Shown here piece by piece: positions 33,894 to 42,509 of a DNA stretch of 64,000 bases (position 1 is its first letter; the number at the start of each line of letters is the position of its first letter). Location of the stretch: contig JAFSLH010000025.1 in the NCBI GenBank assembly GCA_017448545.1, positions 1 through 64,000 on the forward strand. The letters run 5' to 3'. The position numbers and the translations under genes are program-made. Under the pieces are notes generated by a model, which saw nothing but the letters and a program-made list of their open reading frames with translations, did not search any database and was not told where the DNA came from. Source of the DNA: Clostridia bacterium. Its GTDB lineage: Bacteria; Bacillota; Clostridia; Christensenellales; CAG-138.

Positions 33894-35357
33894 TCAGTTA
33901 TCCGCGCGGCGATAGCCGTTTTTCATGCAGACGCTGGCTTCGTGCAGCACCTTGGTCAGGGCCGCGTTCGTTTCCTCGCGCGCCATGCGGCACAGCGCTT
34001 CGTTCGCCTCGGTCTGCAGCGTGAGGTCGCCGGTCTCGGCGATCTTTTTGTCGTATTCGCGCACGATCTGCCGGCCGCGGACGAACACGGCGGCCTGATA
34101 CCGTTCGATCAGCTGCACGCACTGTCCGAAATGCGCGTCCGCGAGCGCGCCGATCAGGCGGCTGGCCCAATAGAAGTTCTCGGTCGACGCTTCGAGCGAA
34201 ACGTCCGACAGATAGTCCGGCATTTTCTGCACATTCGGGTACACCGGCAGCAGCGCGTCGAACGTCGTGGAGCCGAAGCAGATCCATTCGAGGCCGCGAA
34301 TCGGCTTCGGCGCGTCGGGCCGAATCTGGCAAACCGAGGTCACGCCGGTGCGGTTGATGCCGATCGACCGGTACATGCCGCGCTTGCCCGTATCCTGCGC
34401 CGTGTACGGATCGTACGGCGTTCCCTGATAGTGCGACGACAGCATATACTTCACGTCCTCGACCGCGACCTTGCGATCCGGCACGAGCGCCCACGGGATA
34501 TTGTCGCTTTCCGGCGTGAACTCCGCGTTCTCGCCCTCCCAGCGGTGCGAAAACGGCGTGAGGTACCGGCCCATGAACCATGCGCGCGGCGTATTGTAGA
34601 CGTGATCGGAGTCGATATGCGAGCCGAACACGTCGCGCGGGTTGAACTTGCCGCCCTGATTGCAGTCGAGCTTGTTCTCGGCGATAAACTCCCGAAGGTC
34701 GGCCGAGCAAAGATGCGCTGTCTGCTTTCCGAACGCGTCGTCGAGATCGAAGCTGTCCATGCCGAACTGGTTCGGCGCGATCACGCACATGTCGTCCGGA
34801 ACGCGCTTCGCCATCCAATGGTGACCGCCGATCGTCTCCATCCACCAGACCTCGTTTTCGTCGTTGAACGCGATGCCGTTCGATTCATACGTGCCGTACT
34901 GTTCAAGCAGCGACGCAAGCCGCAGAACGCCCTCGCGTGCGGAATGGATGTACGGCAGCACAAGCACGACGAAATCTTCCTCGCCGACGCCGCCGGGCAC
35001 GTCCTTTTCGCCGCGCGACTTTGCCTTCTTATACCGGACGAGCGGGTCCGCCGAGAGTACGCGCGGATTCGAAGTGATCGTTTCGGTCGCGGTCATGCCG
35101 ACCTGCGCAGCGTTGATGCCGGTCGCCGCCCAGACGCCTTCCTTCGAGTCGACGCTCGGGCACGCGGTATAGCGCATCGGGTTGGCGGGCAGCTCGATTT
35201 CGAGGTGGGAAATCACGCTTTGGTACCGCTGTTTCTGCTGTTTGGGGCGAACCACAACGAGCTTTTTGACGTCAAAGAACCCGTCGTCGGTGCGCGCGAT
35301 CATTGTGGAATGGTCATTGGAAGCATTTTTGCCGACCAATACCGTTGTGCAGGGCAT
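33894..35357 (-). CDS. C69 family dipeptidase
   Basis: 487-aa Ntn-hydrolase dipeptidase. The N-terminal MPCTTVLVGK places Cys3 as the autoprocessed nucleophile, exactly as in PepD-type enzymes. DRTDDGF-like (ARTDDGF), NPMRYTACPSV and WWMETIGGHHWMAKRVPDD segments are family hallmarks. The start is fixed by Cys3: an upstream extension would bury the nucleophile. The enzyme cleaves a broad range of dipeptides in the cytosol. It lies 44 bp downstream of a PIG-L deacetylase gene, on the same strand. Confidence 0.92.
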   Translation of the reverse strand: MPCTTVLVGKNASNDHSTMIARTDDGFFDVKKLVVVRPKQQKQRYQSVISHLEIELPANPMRYTACPSVDSKEGVWAATGINAAQVGMTATETITSNPRVLSADPLVRYKKAKSRGEKDVPGGVGEEDFVVLVLPYIHSAREGVLRLASLLEQYGTYESNGIAFNDENEVWWMETIGGHHWMAKRVPDDMCVIAPNQFGMDSFDLDDAFGKQTAHLCSADLREFIAENKLDCNQGGKFNPRDVFGSHIDSDHVYNTPRAWFMGRYLTPFSHRWEGENAEFTPESDNIPWALVPDRKVAVEDVKYMLSSHYQGTPYDPYTAQDTGKRGMYRSIGINRTGVTSVCQIRPDAPKPIRGLEWICFGSTTFDALLPVYPNVQKMPDYLSDVSLEASTENFYWASRLIGALADAHFGQCVQLIERYQAAVFVRGRQIVREYDKKIAETGDLTLQTEANEALCRMAREETNAALTKVLHEASVCMKNGYRRADN

Positions 35358-35401
35358 AGTGTTTGTTCTCCTTTTCCGATACAGTCTTATAAAAGGTATA
35401 T

Positions 35402-36178
35402 TCAGCCGATCTCGCCGGATTCCGGCAGACAGTGCAGATGCGTCTGTCCGAGCACGCGGAAGCCCTCGGCCCCGCGCGAAACCGTGCGAAGCCCGAACTG
35501 CAGCGAACGCAGCCGCAGATACAGCCGCAGGGCGTCCGCCTCCGCGCTCCCCGCGGGATACTGGCTTACATGGCAGTCGAAGATTGCCGAAAGCTGCGCC
35601 GCAAGCCGTCCGCCGGTTTTGACGAACCGGTTCGGCCGCGCGGTCATGTAGAACGCGACGCCGCGCACCGGCGCCGGCTCCGTGCCGTACCGCGCGCGCA
35701 TCAGACTCCCGTACGGCGCAAAGCAGACGAGCTTTTTGACCGCGTTCCCGACGGCGAGATGGTCCGCATGGCACTCGCTTTTCGAATCCGGATCGGGTGC
35801 GAACACAAGGTCCGGGCGCACGTTTGCGATCGTTTCGGCAAGGCCCTGTTCGAGCGCCGTCGCCGAATAGCCCGCGCCGTCCTCGAGATCGAGAAAGCGC
35901 ACGTCCGTCACGCCGAGCTTTGCGGCCGAAGCGAGCGATTCCGTCCGCCGCAGCGCAGCCAGCGCGTCGCCCGTGACGCCGCCGGAAGCGCCGTCGCCGT
36001 AGCGGCCGTCGGTGCAGATCAGGAACGTGATCTGCTTCCCCGCGTCCATCAGCTTGCGGACCGTCGCGCCAGCGCCGATCTCAATGTCGTCCGGGTGCGG
36101 CCCGACAAACAGATAGCGGTCGAACGATTCGACCTTCGGCAGCGGCACGGCCATTCGGATTGCGGTCTTGACCAGCAT
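35402..36178 (-). CDS. PIG-L family (LmbE-like) deacetylase
   Basis: 258-aa zinc-dependent N-deacetylase. The metal motif HPDD is at residues 28-31 (VGPHPDDIEIG), and the second His lies in ECHADHLAVG. Family members deacetylate GlcNAc-linked substrates, including bacillithiol or mycothiol precursors and N-acetyl sugars. The start at MLVKTAIRM has AGGGGAGG 8 bp upstream. It is the first gene of a two-gene unit with the C69 dipeptidase. It is the active counterpart for judging the degenerate PIG-L domain encoded at 26 kb. Confidence 0.88.
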   Translation of the reverse strand: MLVKTAIRMAVPLPKVESFDRYLFVGPHPDDIEIGAGATVRKLMDAGKQITFLICTDGRYGDGASGGVTGDALAALRRTESLASAAKLGVTDVRFLDLEDGAGYSATALEQGLAETIANVRPDLVFAPDPDSKSECHADHLAVGNAVKKLVCFAPYGSLMRARYGTEPAPVRGVAFYMTARPNRFVKTGGRLAAQLSAIFDCHVSQYPAGSAEADALRLYLRLRSLQFGLRTVSRGAEGFRVLGQTHLHCLPESGEIG

Positions 36179-36329
36179 ACGGTGCGCCTCCCCTTTCGTC
36201 AGCTTTCTACAGTATACTCCCGCGCCGCCCAAATAGCAAGCGAATCGGCTTTCCTTTTTGATATTTGTGCCGGGAAAGGCCGCTTTCGGGGCCGTATCCC
36301 GCTTTTCGGGACGATCGATAAAAAATCCA

Positions 36330-36358
36330 TTGACAAGTATGTAAAAATCATATAAAAT
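36330..36358 (+). promoter_or_regulatory. Promoter of the PRTase gene
   Basis: TTGACA (36330-36335), 17 bp, TAAAAT (36353-36358), in an A+T-rich stretch. Confidence 0.7.
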
Positions 36359-36404
36359 ATAGATTCATTGAAAGGCTTTGCACATCGGAAAGGAGAGGAT
36401 CGTT

Positions 36405-37049
36405 ATGGCAATTCAATTTACGGAGCTTCTGAATCCCGGCAACGGCAATCTGCCGATCCGCGTGGCGCGCGGGCATTTCGCGACGAGCCACAGCCACATC
36501 AACTACTACATCGATCTGACGCAGACCAAATACAAGCTGTCCGAAGCGCGCGAAGCGGCGGTGCAGCTTGCGAGCCGGTTCAAGGGGACGACGATCATCG
36601 ACACGATCCTTTGCCTCGACGGCACGGAGGTCATCGGCGCGTGCATGGCGAGCGAGCTCACCAAGGTCGGCTTTACGAGCGTCAACGCGAACCGCACGAT
36701 TTATATCGTCACGCCGGAGCACACGACGGGCAGTCAGCTGATCTTCCGCGACAACACCGCCCCGATGATCGTCGGAAAGCACGTCCTCGTGCTCGCCGCT
36801 TCGGTCACGACCGGTTATACGGCGCAGGGCGCGATCGAAGCCGTCCGCTACTACGGCGGCATGGTCGTCGGCGTCTGCTCGATCCTTGCGACTTCGACGG
36901 AATGCTTCGGCTATCAGGTGACGTCGATCTTCCGCACGCAGGACCTGCTGTCGGACTACGAAAGCAAGCCGTCCTATGAATGCCCGCTTTGCCGAGCCGG
37001 TCAAAAGCTCGACGCGATGGTGAATACCTACGGTATTTCCGGTTTTTGA
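36405..37049 (+). CDS. Orotate phosphoribosyltransferase-like PRTase
   Basis: 214-aa type I phosphoribosyltransferase fold. The PRPP-loop region reads VLVLAASVTTGYTAQGAIEA: the TTG-T turn is conserved but the two acidic residues usual before it (DD or ED) are replaced by Ala-Ala. The C-terminus CPLCRAGQKLDAMVN is characteristic of a clostridial PyrE-like subgroup. AAGGAGAGG precedes the ATG; the earlier in-frame ATG lacks a site. Substrate is uncertain, since no pyrimidine genes are adjacent. Confidence 0.75.
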   Translation: MAIQFTELLNPGNGNLPIRVARGHFATSHSHINYYIDLTQTKYKLSEAREAAVQLASRFKGTTIIDTILCLDGTEVIGACMASELTKVGFTSVNANRTIYIVTPEHTTGSQLIFRDNTAPMIVGKHVLVLAASVTTGYTAQGAIEAVRYYGGMVVGVCSILATSTECFGYQVTSIFRTQDLLSDYESKPSYECPLCRAGQKLDAMVNTYGISGF

Positions 37050-37070
37050 TGTCTCAATCACAGCGCAATC

Positions 37071-37113
37071 GGCCGCTGCTTCCCGATTTCTCGGAGGCTG
37101 CGGCCTGTTTTTG
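37071..37113 (+). terminator. Terminator after the PRTase gene
   Basis: GGCCGC (37071-37076) pairs with GCGGCC (37100-37105), with an inner TCCCGA/TCGGAGG-type stem, then TGTTTTTG. Confidence 0.65.
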
Positions 37114-37169
37114 TCCGCGCCGGGGAATGTGAACAGGCAGTGGATTTTTTGTAAACGGTCGCTGCGGGG

Positions 37170-37198
37170 TTGCATCCGACCCGAAAAGCGTGTATACT
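37170..37198 (+). promoter_or_regulatory. Promoter of the LCP gene
   Basis: TTGCAT (37170-37175), 17 bp, TATACT (37193-37198), 25 bp before the TTG start. Confidence 0.65.
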
Positions 37199-37223
37199 GA
37201 ACGCGTCCGAAAGGAGAGGGAAT

Positions 37224-38738
37224 TTGGAACAGCAAACGACGAAAAAGAAAAAGCATCTTGTGCTCTGGATCGTGCTCGGCATCCTGGTCGCTGCGCTCGG
37301 CCTCGGCGCGTGGTATGTGAGCCGGATTCTGATGCGGCCCGAATCGTTCTTCGATGCGACGCCGGATTCGTCCGCCGCGCCGCAGCTCGAGGTGACGCCG
37401 ATTGCGCCGCTTTTCCCGATCGAAACGACCGCTTCAGAAGGCGAGGCGCAAACGCAGGCAACGCCTGCGCCGACCGCTGTCCCGCAGGATGAAACGCCCG
37501 GGGACGAAACGCCGGAGGAACCGAACCGGCTGAACATCCTTCTGATGGGCATCGACGCCTATGAGGACGGGCGTTCCACGAGCGGCACGATGCCGCACGC
37601 CGACGCGACGATGGTCATTGCGATCAATTTCGATACCGAAACCGTGGACCTGATCTCGCTCCCGCGCGACACGTTCACGACCGCGCCGGGCTACCGCGGG
37701 TTCTATAAGCTGAACGGCGTGTTCAACGTCGGCGGCGGCATGAAGGATACGGACGCGGGCTTTCAGCTGATGTGCCGTCTGGCGGAGCAATGGCTCGGCG
37801 GCATTTCGATTCCGTACTACTATGCGCTCGATTTTCAGGCGGTCATCGACATTGTCGATAAGATCGGCGGGATCGACTTTGACGTGGATCAGCGGTTCGG
37901 CGAATGGGGCGGCACCAAGCAGTATTCGACCGGCATGCACCATCTCGACGGCAAGGCGGTTATGGGCTACCTCCGCATCCGCAAAGGCGCCGACGGAAAA
38001 GACAGTTCCCGTACCGCGCGGCAGCGCAGAATGATGGTCGCCATCTTCAAAAAGCTGAAGGAAGAGAACCTGCTGACGCAGATTCCGCTGCTGATCAACA
38101 CGGCGTCGAGCGGCATCTACACGAATACGACGCTGTCGCAGACGTCCGCGCTTGCGAGCTATGCCGTGCAGCTTCCGACGGAGAACGTCCACACGTACGC
38201 CATGAGCGGCGCGATCCACGGCCGGTATGACTACGGATTCTGCTTTGTAGATCAGGAATACCGGATCAGTCTGATCCGCGATATCTTCGGCATCGAAGCG
38301 GAACCGGTCGGCTACTGCACCACCGACTATGAAACATGGCTCCACGAGATCGGCTTTTATACGCTGAAATACATCCGGCAGGCCGAAAAGGTGCTCGCCT
38401 ATCTGGCGGACGAGACTGCCGCGGGCACAACCTATACCGAGGAGCAGCTTGCCCCGTATGCGGACTGCTACAACGCCTACCTCCTGCTGCGGGACGATTT
38501 CAACCGCGCGACCGACGAGCTCGGCGCGCTGTATACGTCGGAGCACACCGCACTCGACAAAAAGGCGGCCGAGAGCGCATGGGAAACCGTGATCAATGCC
38601 GATATGCAGACGCTGAAGAGCGCGACCGAAACGCTCGCAAAAAGCGTGAACTGCACGGTCAAGCTGAGCTGGAACGTGTACCTTGCCGGCTGGTATGAGG
38701 ACCTCGACATCAACGAGATTTACGTGGATTTCCGGTAA
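37224..38738 (+). CDS. LytR-CpsA-Psr (LCP) family wall glycopolymer ligase
   Basis: 504-aa membrane protein. Short basic N-terminus, one transmembrane helix (about 12-33), acidic/Pro spacer to about 105, then the LCP domain (about 110-290) with LNILLMGID, HADATMVIAINFDTETVDLI, SLPRDTF, KIGGIDFDV and a DSSRTARQRRMM Arg cluster that binds the pyrophosphate lipid. It attaches teichoic acid or capsule polymers to peptidoglycan outside the membrane. The TTG start is chosen because AAGGAGAGG lies 5-10 bp upstream and no ATG fits. A 200-residue C-terminal region of mixed helix follows the domain. Confidence 0.9.
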   Translation: MEQQTTKKKKHLVLWIVLGILVAALGLGAWYVSRILMRPESFFDATPDSSAAPQLEVTPIAPLFPIETTASEGEAQTQATPAPTAVPQDETPGDETPEEPNRLNILLMGIDAYEDGRSTSGTMPHADATMVIAINFDTETVDLISLPRDTFTTAPGYRGFYKLNGVFNVGGGMKDTDAGFQLMCRLAEQWLGGISIPYYYALDFQAVIDIVDKIGGIDFDVDQRFGEWGGTKQYSTGMHHLDGKAVMGYLRIRKGADGKDSSRTARQRRMMVAIFKKLKEENLLTQIPLLINTASSGIYTNTTLSQTSALASYAVQLPTENVHTYAMSGAIHGRYDYGFCFVDQEYRISLIRDIFGIEAEPVGYCTTDYETWLHEIGFYTLKYIRQAEKVLAYLADETAAGTTYTEEQLAPYADCYNAYLLLRDDFNRATDELGALYTSEHTALDKKAAESAWETVINADMQTLKSATETLAKSVNCTVKLSWNVYLAGWYEDLDINEIYVDFR

Positions 38739-38778
38739 GGCATTTTTGCCGGGTTTCCGGTAAGGCAATTTTGCCGGG
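38729..38778. repeat. 25-bp tandem duplication across the LCP stop codon
   Basis: Two adjacent 25-bp units (38729-38753, 38754-38778) differ at one base. Each starts TTTCCGGTAAGGCA and can fold as GGCAA/TTGCC or CCGG hairpins. The LCP stop codon TAA (38736-38738) lies in the first copy; the second ends just before the nagB promoter. Confidence 0.85.
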
Positions 38779-38782
38779 GGAA

Positions 38783-38811
38783 TTGACAACGTCCCGGATT
38801 CATAATAATAT
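38783..38811 (+). promoter_or_regulatory. nagB promoter
   Basis: TTGACA (38783-38788), 17 bp, TAATAT (38806-38811), about 60 bp before the ATG. Confidence 0.7.
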
Positions 38812-38871
38812 ATAGGAAGAGTGTTTCCGGCCGCCGCTGCGCCGCCGGTCAACAGAAAGGAAGAATACAAT

Positions 38872-39603
38872 ATGTTTCATGTAACCGTCAAAGACACCTA
38901 CGATGAGGTTTCCAAGGAAGCGTTCAAAGTCATGCACGAAGTTCTGACCGGCGACCATACCCCCGTGCTCGGCCTTGCGACCGGTTCGAGCCCCGTCGGC
39001 CTCTACAAGGAAATGATCCGCGATCACGAGGAAAACGGCACGAGCTACCGGGATATCATCACGTTCAACCTCGATGAATACATCGGTCTGCCGCGCGACC
39101 ATCGCGAGAGCTACTGGACGTTCATGCACGTGAACCTGTTCAACCACATCGACATTCCGGACGAAAACGTGCACGTACCGCTCGGCTGCGGCAAGGATCC
39201 CGAAGCGGACTGCGCGGCGTATGAAGCGGAGCTTCAGAAGTACACGGTCGACGTGCAGGTGCTCGGTATCGGCAGCGACGGTCACATCGCGTTCAACGAG
39301 CCCGGCTGCCCGTTTGACAGCGTGACGCATCTGATGGATCTGACCGAGCAGACCCGCCGCGACAACGCCCGGTTCTTCGACGGCGACATCAATCAGGTTC
39401 CGACGAAGGCCGCGACGATGGGCCTTGCGAGCATTATGCGCGCGAAGAAGATCATCATGATCGCGACCGGCGCGAACAAGGCGGACGCCGTTAAGGGCAT
39501 GATCGACGGCCCGAAGACCGTGGATTGCCCGGCAAGCATCCTGCAGGATCACCCCGAGGTCTACGTCTTCCTCGACAAGGAAGCGGCCTCGAAGCTCGCG
39601 TAA
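38872..39603 (+). CDS. nagB: Glucosamine-6-phosphate deaminase
   Basis: Converts glucosamine-6-phosphate to fructose-6-phosphate and ammonia. The 243-aa protein matches the short Gram-positive NagB class: GLATGSSPVGLYKEMI binds the phosphate, FNLDEYIGL holds the catalytic Asp, and GIGSDGHIAFNEPG contains the His-Glu pair region. The ATG at 38872 has AAAGGAAG upstream. No nagA is adjacent. Links to the deacetylase and wall genes upstream are metabolic only. Confidence 0.95.
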   Translation: MFHVTVKDTYDEVSKEAFKVMHEVLTGDHTPVLGLATGSSPVGLYKEMIRDHEENGTSYRDIITFNLDEYIGLPRDHRESYWTFMHVNLFNHIDIPDENVHVPLGCGKDPEADCAAYEAELQKYTVDVQVLGIGSDGHIAFNEPGCPFDSVTHLMDLTEQTRRDNARFFDGDINQVPTKAATMGLASIMRAKKIIMIATGANKADAVKGMIDGPKTVDCPASILQDHPEVYVFLDKEAASKLA

Positions 39604-39623
39604 AACAGTTCCAAAAATCAAAC

Positions 39624-39660
39624 AGGCGGTGCAGTTTGAAGCTGCACCGCCTTGCTGTTT
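39624..39660 (+). terminator. nagB terminator
   Basis: Perfect 11-bp stem AGGCGGTGCAG/CTGCACCGCCT with a 7-nt loop, then TGCTGTTTT. Confidence 0.88.
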
Positions 39661-39738
39661 TCCTCCATTTTCCTGTTTCCGGAGCGCTTTGCGGACTGGC
39701 TTCGGGCCCCCGGTCATACGGTTCCACGGGGTTTCGCC

Positions 39739-40147
39739 TTATTTCTGTTCTCCATCCCCTGCCGGGGTCGGTCGGTTCCGCTCCGCTGCGAACGGGCAAT
39801 CCTCGAAGAATTCCCGGTCGGCGTCGGCCAACAGCGAAAGCAATTCCAAAATCTCCTCGCGGAGCGCGTCGTTATTAAGTCCCGCGCGGAAGAAACAGAC
39901 CTGCGGCCAGCCCGCGACGAGCGCAATCCAGGTATAGTACGGCAGCGCGGCAAAGCCGCAGCACCCACTTGTTGTCGACGATATAGTGCAGCCGCACGTC
40001 GGTCTCCGAAAACGACGTGTCGATCAGCCGGATTTGTTCGCCCGCAGAACCGTAGTCCGCCAGCAGCGCGCGAATATCGTCCCCCGTCGGCGCGCGCAGC
40101 TCTTTCGGGAAAAACTTCCCCGGTGTCAGATTCGCCTGTTCCGCCAT
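39739..40147 (-). pseudogene. Frameshifted small gene of unknown function
   Basis: On the minus strand a good start (AGAGGAGGGGGCGC then ATG at 40147) opens a frame MAEQANLTPGKFFPKELRAP... that runs to NKWVLR. Past a shift near 39957-39970 the next frame continues as CGFAALPYYTWIALVAGWPQ and on to a stop at 39739. The second part is protein-like (LREEILELLSLLADADREFF). Joined, it would encode about 135 residues. I do not recognise the family. Either a real +1 mutation, a sequencing error, or programmed shifting could explain it; there is no clear slippery heptamer. It has a consensus promoter, so the decay, if real, is recent. Confidence 0.55.
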
Positions 40148-40178
40148 GCGCCCCCTCCTCTTTGTCTGTTCGAATTTG

Positions 40179-40207
40179 ATTATATACAATACTGCCGAAA
40201 AATGCAA
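40179..40207 (-). promoter_or_regulatory. Promoter of the frameshifted gene
   Basis: On the minus strand TTGCAT (40202-40207), 17 bp, TATAAT (40179-40184). Confidence 0.65.
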
Positions 40208-40278
40208 CAAAAACCGCCTCTGCAGGGCAGCAAAAGCGGCTTGGAGCGTTTCTTCTGCATTGGGCGACAGCCCCTTGG

Positions 40279-40806
40279 TTACTCGCGCATCAGACCGACG
40301 GCTTCCTCGACCGTGACCGATTCCACAAGCTCTTCCCAAACGTCCTCGTTGTAATACCGGACGGTGGTTTCGGCGGTCATGTAGTTATTGTCGAAGGTGG
40401 AATTGGTCCCCTCGGGGATGATGACCGTATAGCCGCGCTCGAATGCGGATTTGACGGTCGCGTCGATGCAGTAGTTCGTCTGCAGACCGATGATCATCAG
40501 CCGCTTGTCCTTGTCGCGATGCTTCTTCAGGTACTTCTTCAGCTCCTTGTTGCCGAACGCGCTGTTGATCGTCTTGACAAATACCTTTTCGCCCGGCGCG
40601 GGGCGCACCGCGTCGGCAATTTCAAAGCCCTCGTCTCCGGCGGACAGACCGCTGCCGGGGCCCGCGTCGTGCTGCACATAGACGACCTCCACGCCGTTCT
40701 TGCGGGCGGCCTCGATCAGTCGAACGGCGCCGTCCACCAGCGCGCCGTAGCCGTACATCGCCTCGTCCAACAGAATTTTCTGCATATCCACAACCAATAA
40801 GATCAT
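40279..40806 (-). CDS. Isochorismatase-like cysteine hydrolase
   Basis: 175-aa cysteine hydrolase of the isochorismatase/nicotinamidase superfamily. The triad is Asp7 (LLVVDMQ), Lys in VFVKTINSAF, and Cys in LQTNYCIDATVKSAF. Substrates of such small members include nicotinamide, N-carbamoyl amines and isochorismate; no neighbour decides among them. A CGGAGGAAG site precedes the ATG, and the gene is monocistronic with its own promoter. Confidence 0.87.
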   Translation of the reverse strand: MILLVVDMQKILLDEAMYGYGALVDGAVRLIEAARKNGVEVVYVQHDAGPGSGLSAGDEGFEIADAVRPAPGEKVFVKTINSAFGNKELKKYLKKHRDKDKRLMIIGLQTNYCIDATVKSAFERGYTVIIPEGTNSTFDNNYMTAETTVRYYNEDVWEELVESVTVEEAVGLMRE

Positions 40807-40860
40807 ACCGTACTTCCTCCGTTCCTGATCTCGTCCGCGTCCGGACGTGTTTCTGAAAGC

Positions 40861-40889
40861 AGTATACCATGCTCCGGCAAAGAAAACAA
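40861..40889 (-). promoter_or_regulatory. Promoter of the cysteine hydrolase gene
   Basis: On the minus strand TTGTTT (40884-40889), 17 bp, TATACT (40861-40866). Confidence 0.6.
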
Positions 40890-41010
40890 CCGGAATTGCT
40901 TTGCAAAGCCGGAATTACTGTTCCTTTTGCGCGACGACGACCGTATAGCCTCCGTCGCCGGATCCCCCGCCGAAGAAACGACTTTGTCCCATTGCACGGC
41001 AGGGAGGGCG

Positions 41011-41103
41011 TCACAGCGCGTCTTTGGGGCAGTTTTTGACGCACTCCATGGCGATCGCTTCAAAGACCGCCAGCAACAGAATCGGCAACAGGTATTTTTT
41101 CAC
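41011..41103 (-). pseudogene. 30-codon remnant of a 4Fe-4S membrane ferredoxin gene
   Basis: GTG start with GGAGG 5 bp upstream, then 30 codons. The first 18 residues (MKKYLLPILLLAVFEAIA) match what I know as the N-terminus of NapH/YccM-type membrane-bound 4Fe-4S proteins. The last 12 (MECVKNCPKDAL) match the final cluster-binding motif of the same family. The roughly 250 residues between (helices, first Cys cluster) are absent. An in-frame internal deletion is therefore inferred. The remaining C-x2-C-x3 half cluster cannot hold a cluster alone. Confidence 0.55.
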
Positions 41104-41121
41104 GTTTGCCTCCGTTCGTTC

Positions 41122-41172
41122 GGGAGAAAAGAAAGAACGAGTGGTGATACCGGAATCCGGTATCACCACTCG
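41122..41172 (-). terminator. Perfect 17-bp hairpin, terminator of the kinase gene
   Basis: CGAGTGGTGATACCGGA (41138-41154) and its exact complement (41156-41172). On the minus strand it is followed by TTCTTTCTTTTC. It ends the kinase transcript 78 bp past the stop codon, and marks the change from A+T-rich to G+C-rich sequence. Confidence 0.75.
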
Positions 41173-41249
41173 ACTTGGTACGAGTGTTGATAACGGACTT
41201 AGTTAAAATGATGGAAGGACAGTCGCATACACATTCCAAAGATTAGTGT

Positions 41250-42509
41250 TCATACATTAAAATCATCAATCGCTTTAATCATCTCTTCACAGTCTTTATA
41301 TCGGTTTTCTATTTTCATGGAGAGTGATTTCATTATCTTCCCAATCTGCACTTCAGTTAGATTTGAATTGCTTTCTCTGAGATATGCTTCCGGATCTCCT
41401 CCTGTTGGGGCTTTGCCACAAAGGAGAAAATACATAATTGCCCCTACAGAATAAATATCCGATCTGGCATCCCTCATTTGTGGATCATCAAACAGTAATG
41501 GATCTATATACGACCCTCCTGCAATATGTTCCCCTGTTCTTGTAAGCTTTGAATATCTGTCCGCATTTATAAATGCGCTGATACCAAAGTCGATTATTTT
41601 GCATGTCCATTTCTTTCCAGTTTTTTCGACCATAATATTGCTCGGTTTCAAGTCTCTATGAATAATCCCAATTTTATGTGCATGTTCTAACCCCGCAAGG
41701 ACCTGTTTCATTGCCCTTGATGCAGCATCATACGTAAAATTACCTCGATCAGTACGAACTTTCTCAAGCGTTGTACCATTAACATACTCCATTTTAATAT
41801 AGGGATTCCCATTTTTGCGCCCTACATCATATATCCTGACAATATTAGGGTGATTAAGTTTAAAAAGCATAGAAGCTTCTCGGAAAAAGCGTTTCTCGTT
41901 TATAATACGATCTTCATCTGAAACGAACTGTGGTTCAAAAAACTTTACAGCAAAGTCTAAATCAATAATCGGGTGATGGAATTTATAAACTGATCCGAAA
42001 CCTCCTTGATCTATGAATTCTCCGTCATTTGAAAGAAGAGCGCTTTCTCCAAATGAAATCACATTATTAGACGGTAAAAAGATCGGTTTAATGAAATATA
42101 AGGTCACTTTTTCCCGTCCCGGAGGGATAGAACTTCCCCCACTTGAAGAAAGCCATTTGCTACAGTCAGATATAATAGTTTCATAGTACTCATCTATAGT
42201 AAAGGCATATTTTGTTTCTCTCAAATTGTTTTCAAGGTCACGAATTACTTCTATAACCTTTAACAGTGCTCTACTAGGCTCTGCCCAAAAATGAGCAGAT
42301 GTTTCTCCCGTAGGTAATCTTTCGTTCATGGTTTTGCATAAATCTACGATTTCGCAATGAAGTATGGTCAGCATTTCCCTAAGTCCTTGATGTGGAAACG
42401 AAGAGCTTGCATACAAAGAGCGAATCTTGTCATCACATGCACTATATGTTTCATGGCTAAAGTTCTGACGAAACACGCTTTCTAAATAATTCTCAACATC
42501 GATATTCAT
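41250..42509 (-). CDS. Hanks-type Ser/Thr protein kinase (A+T-rich island)
   Basis: 419-aa soluble kinase. About 160 N-terminal residues form an all-helical region I do not recognise. The kinase domain follows with GGFGSVY near 168, VAIK-equivalent FAVKFF near 188, HRDLKPSN near 283 and DFG near 306. The APE-type region is altered to GSYIDPLLF. No transmembrane segment or PASTA repeat is present, unlike housekeeping PrkC. Base composition is clearly A+T-richer than both flanks, and TnpV lies just beyond, so it was probably acquired. Phage defence or signalling are options; nothing decides. The start at MNIDVENYL has AGAGG upstream. Confidence 0.82.
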   Translation of the reverse strand: MNIDVENYLESVFRQNFSHETYSACDDKIRSLYASSSFPHQGLREMLTILHCEIVDLCKTMNERLPTGETSAHFWAEPSRALLKVIEVIRDLENNLRETKYAFTIDEYYETIISDCSKWLSSSGGSSIPPGREKVTLYFIKPIFLPSNNVISFGESALLSNDGEFIDQGGFGSVYKFHHPIIDLDFAVKFFEPQFVSDEDRIINEKRFFREASMLFKLNHPNIVRIYDVGRKNGNPYIKMEYVNGTTLEKVRTDRGNFTYDAASRAMKQVLAGLEHAHKIGIIHRDLKPSNIMVEKTGKKWTCKIIDFGISAFINADRYSKLTRTGEHIAGGSYIDPLLFDDPQMRDARSDIYSVGAIMYFLLCGKAPTGGDPEAYLRESNSNLTEVQIGKIMKSLSMKIENRYKDCEEMIKAIDDFNV

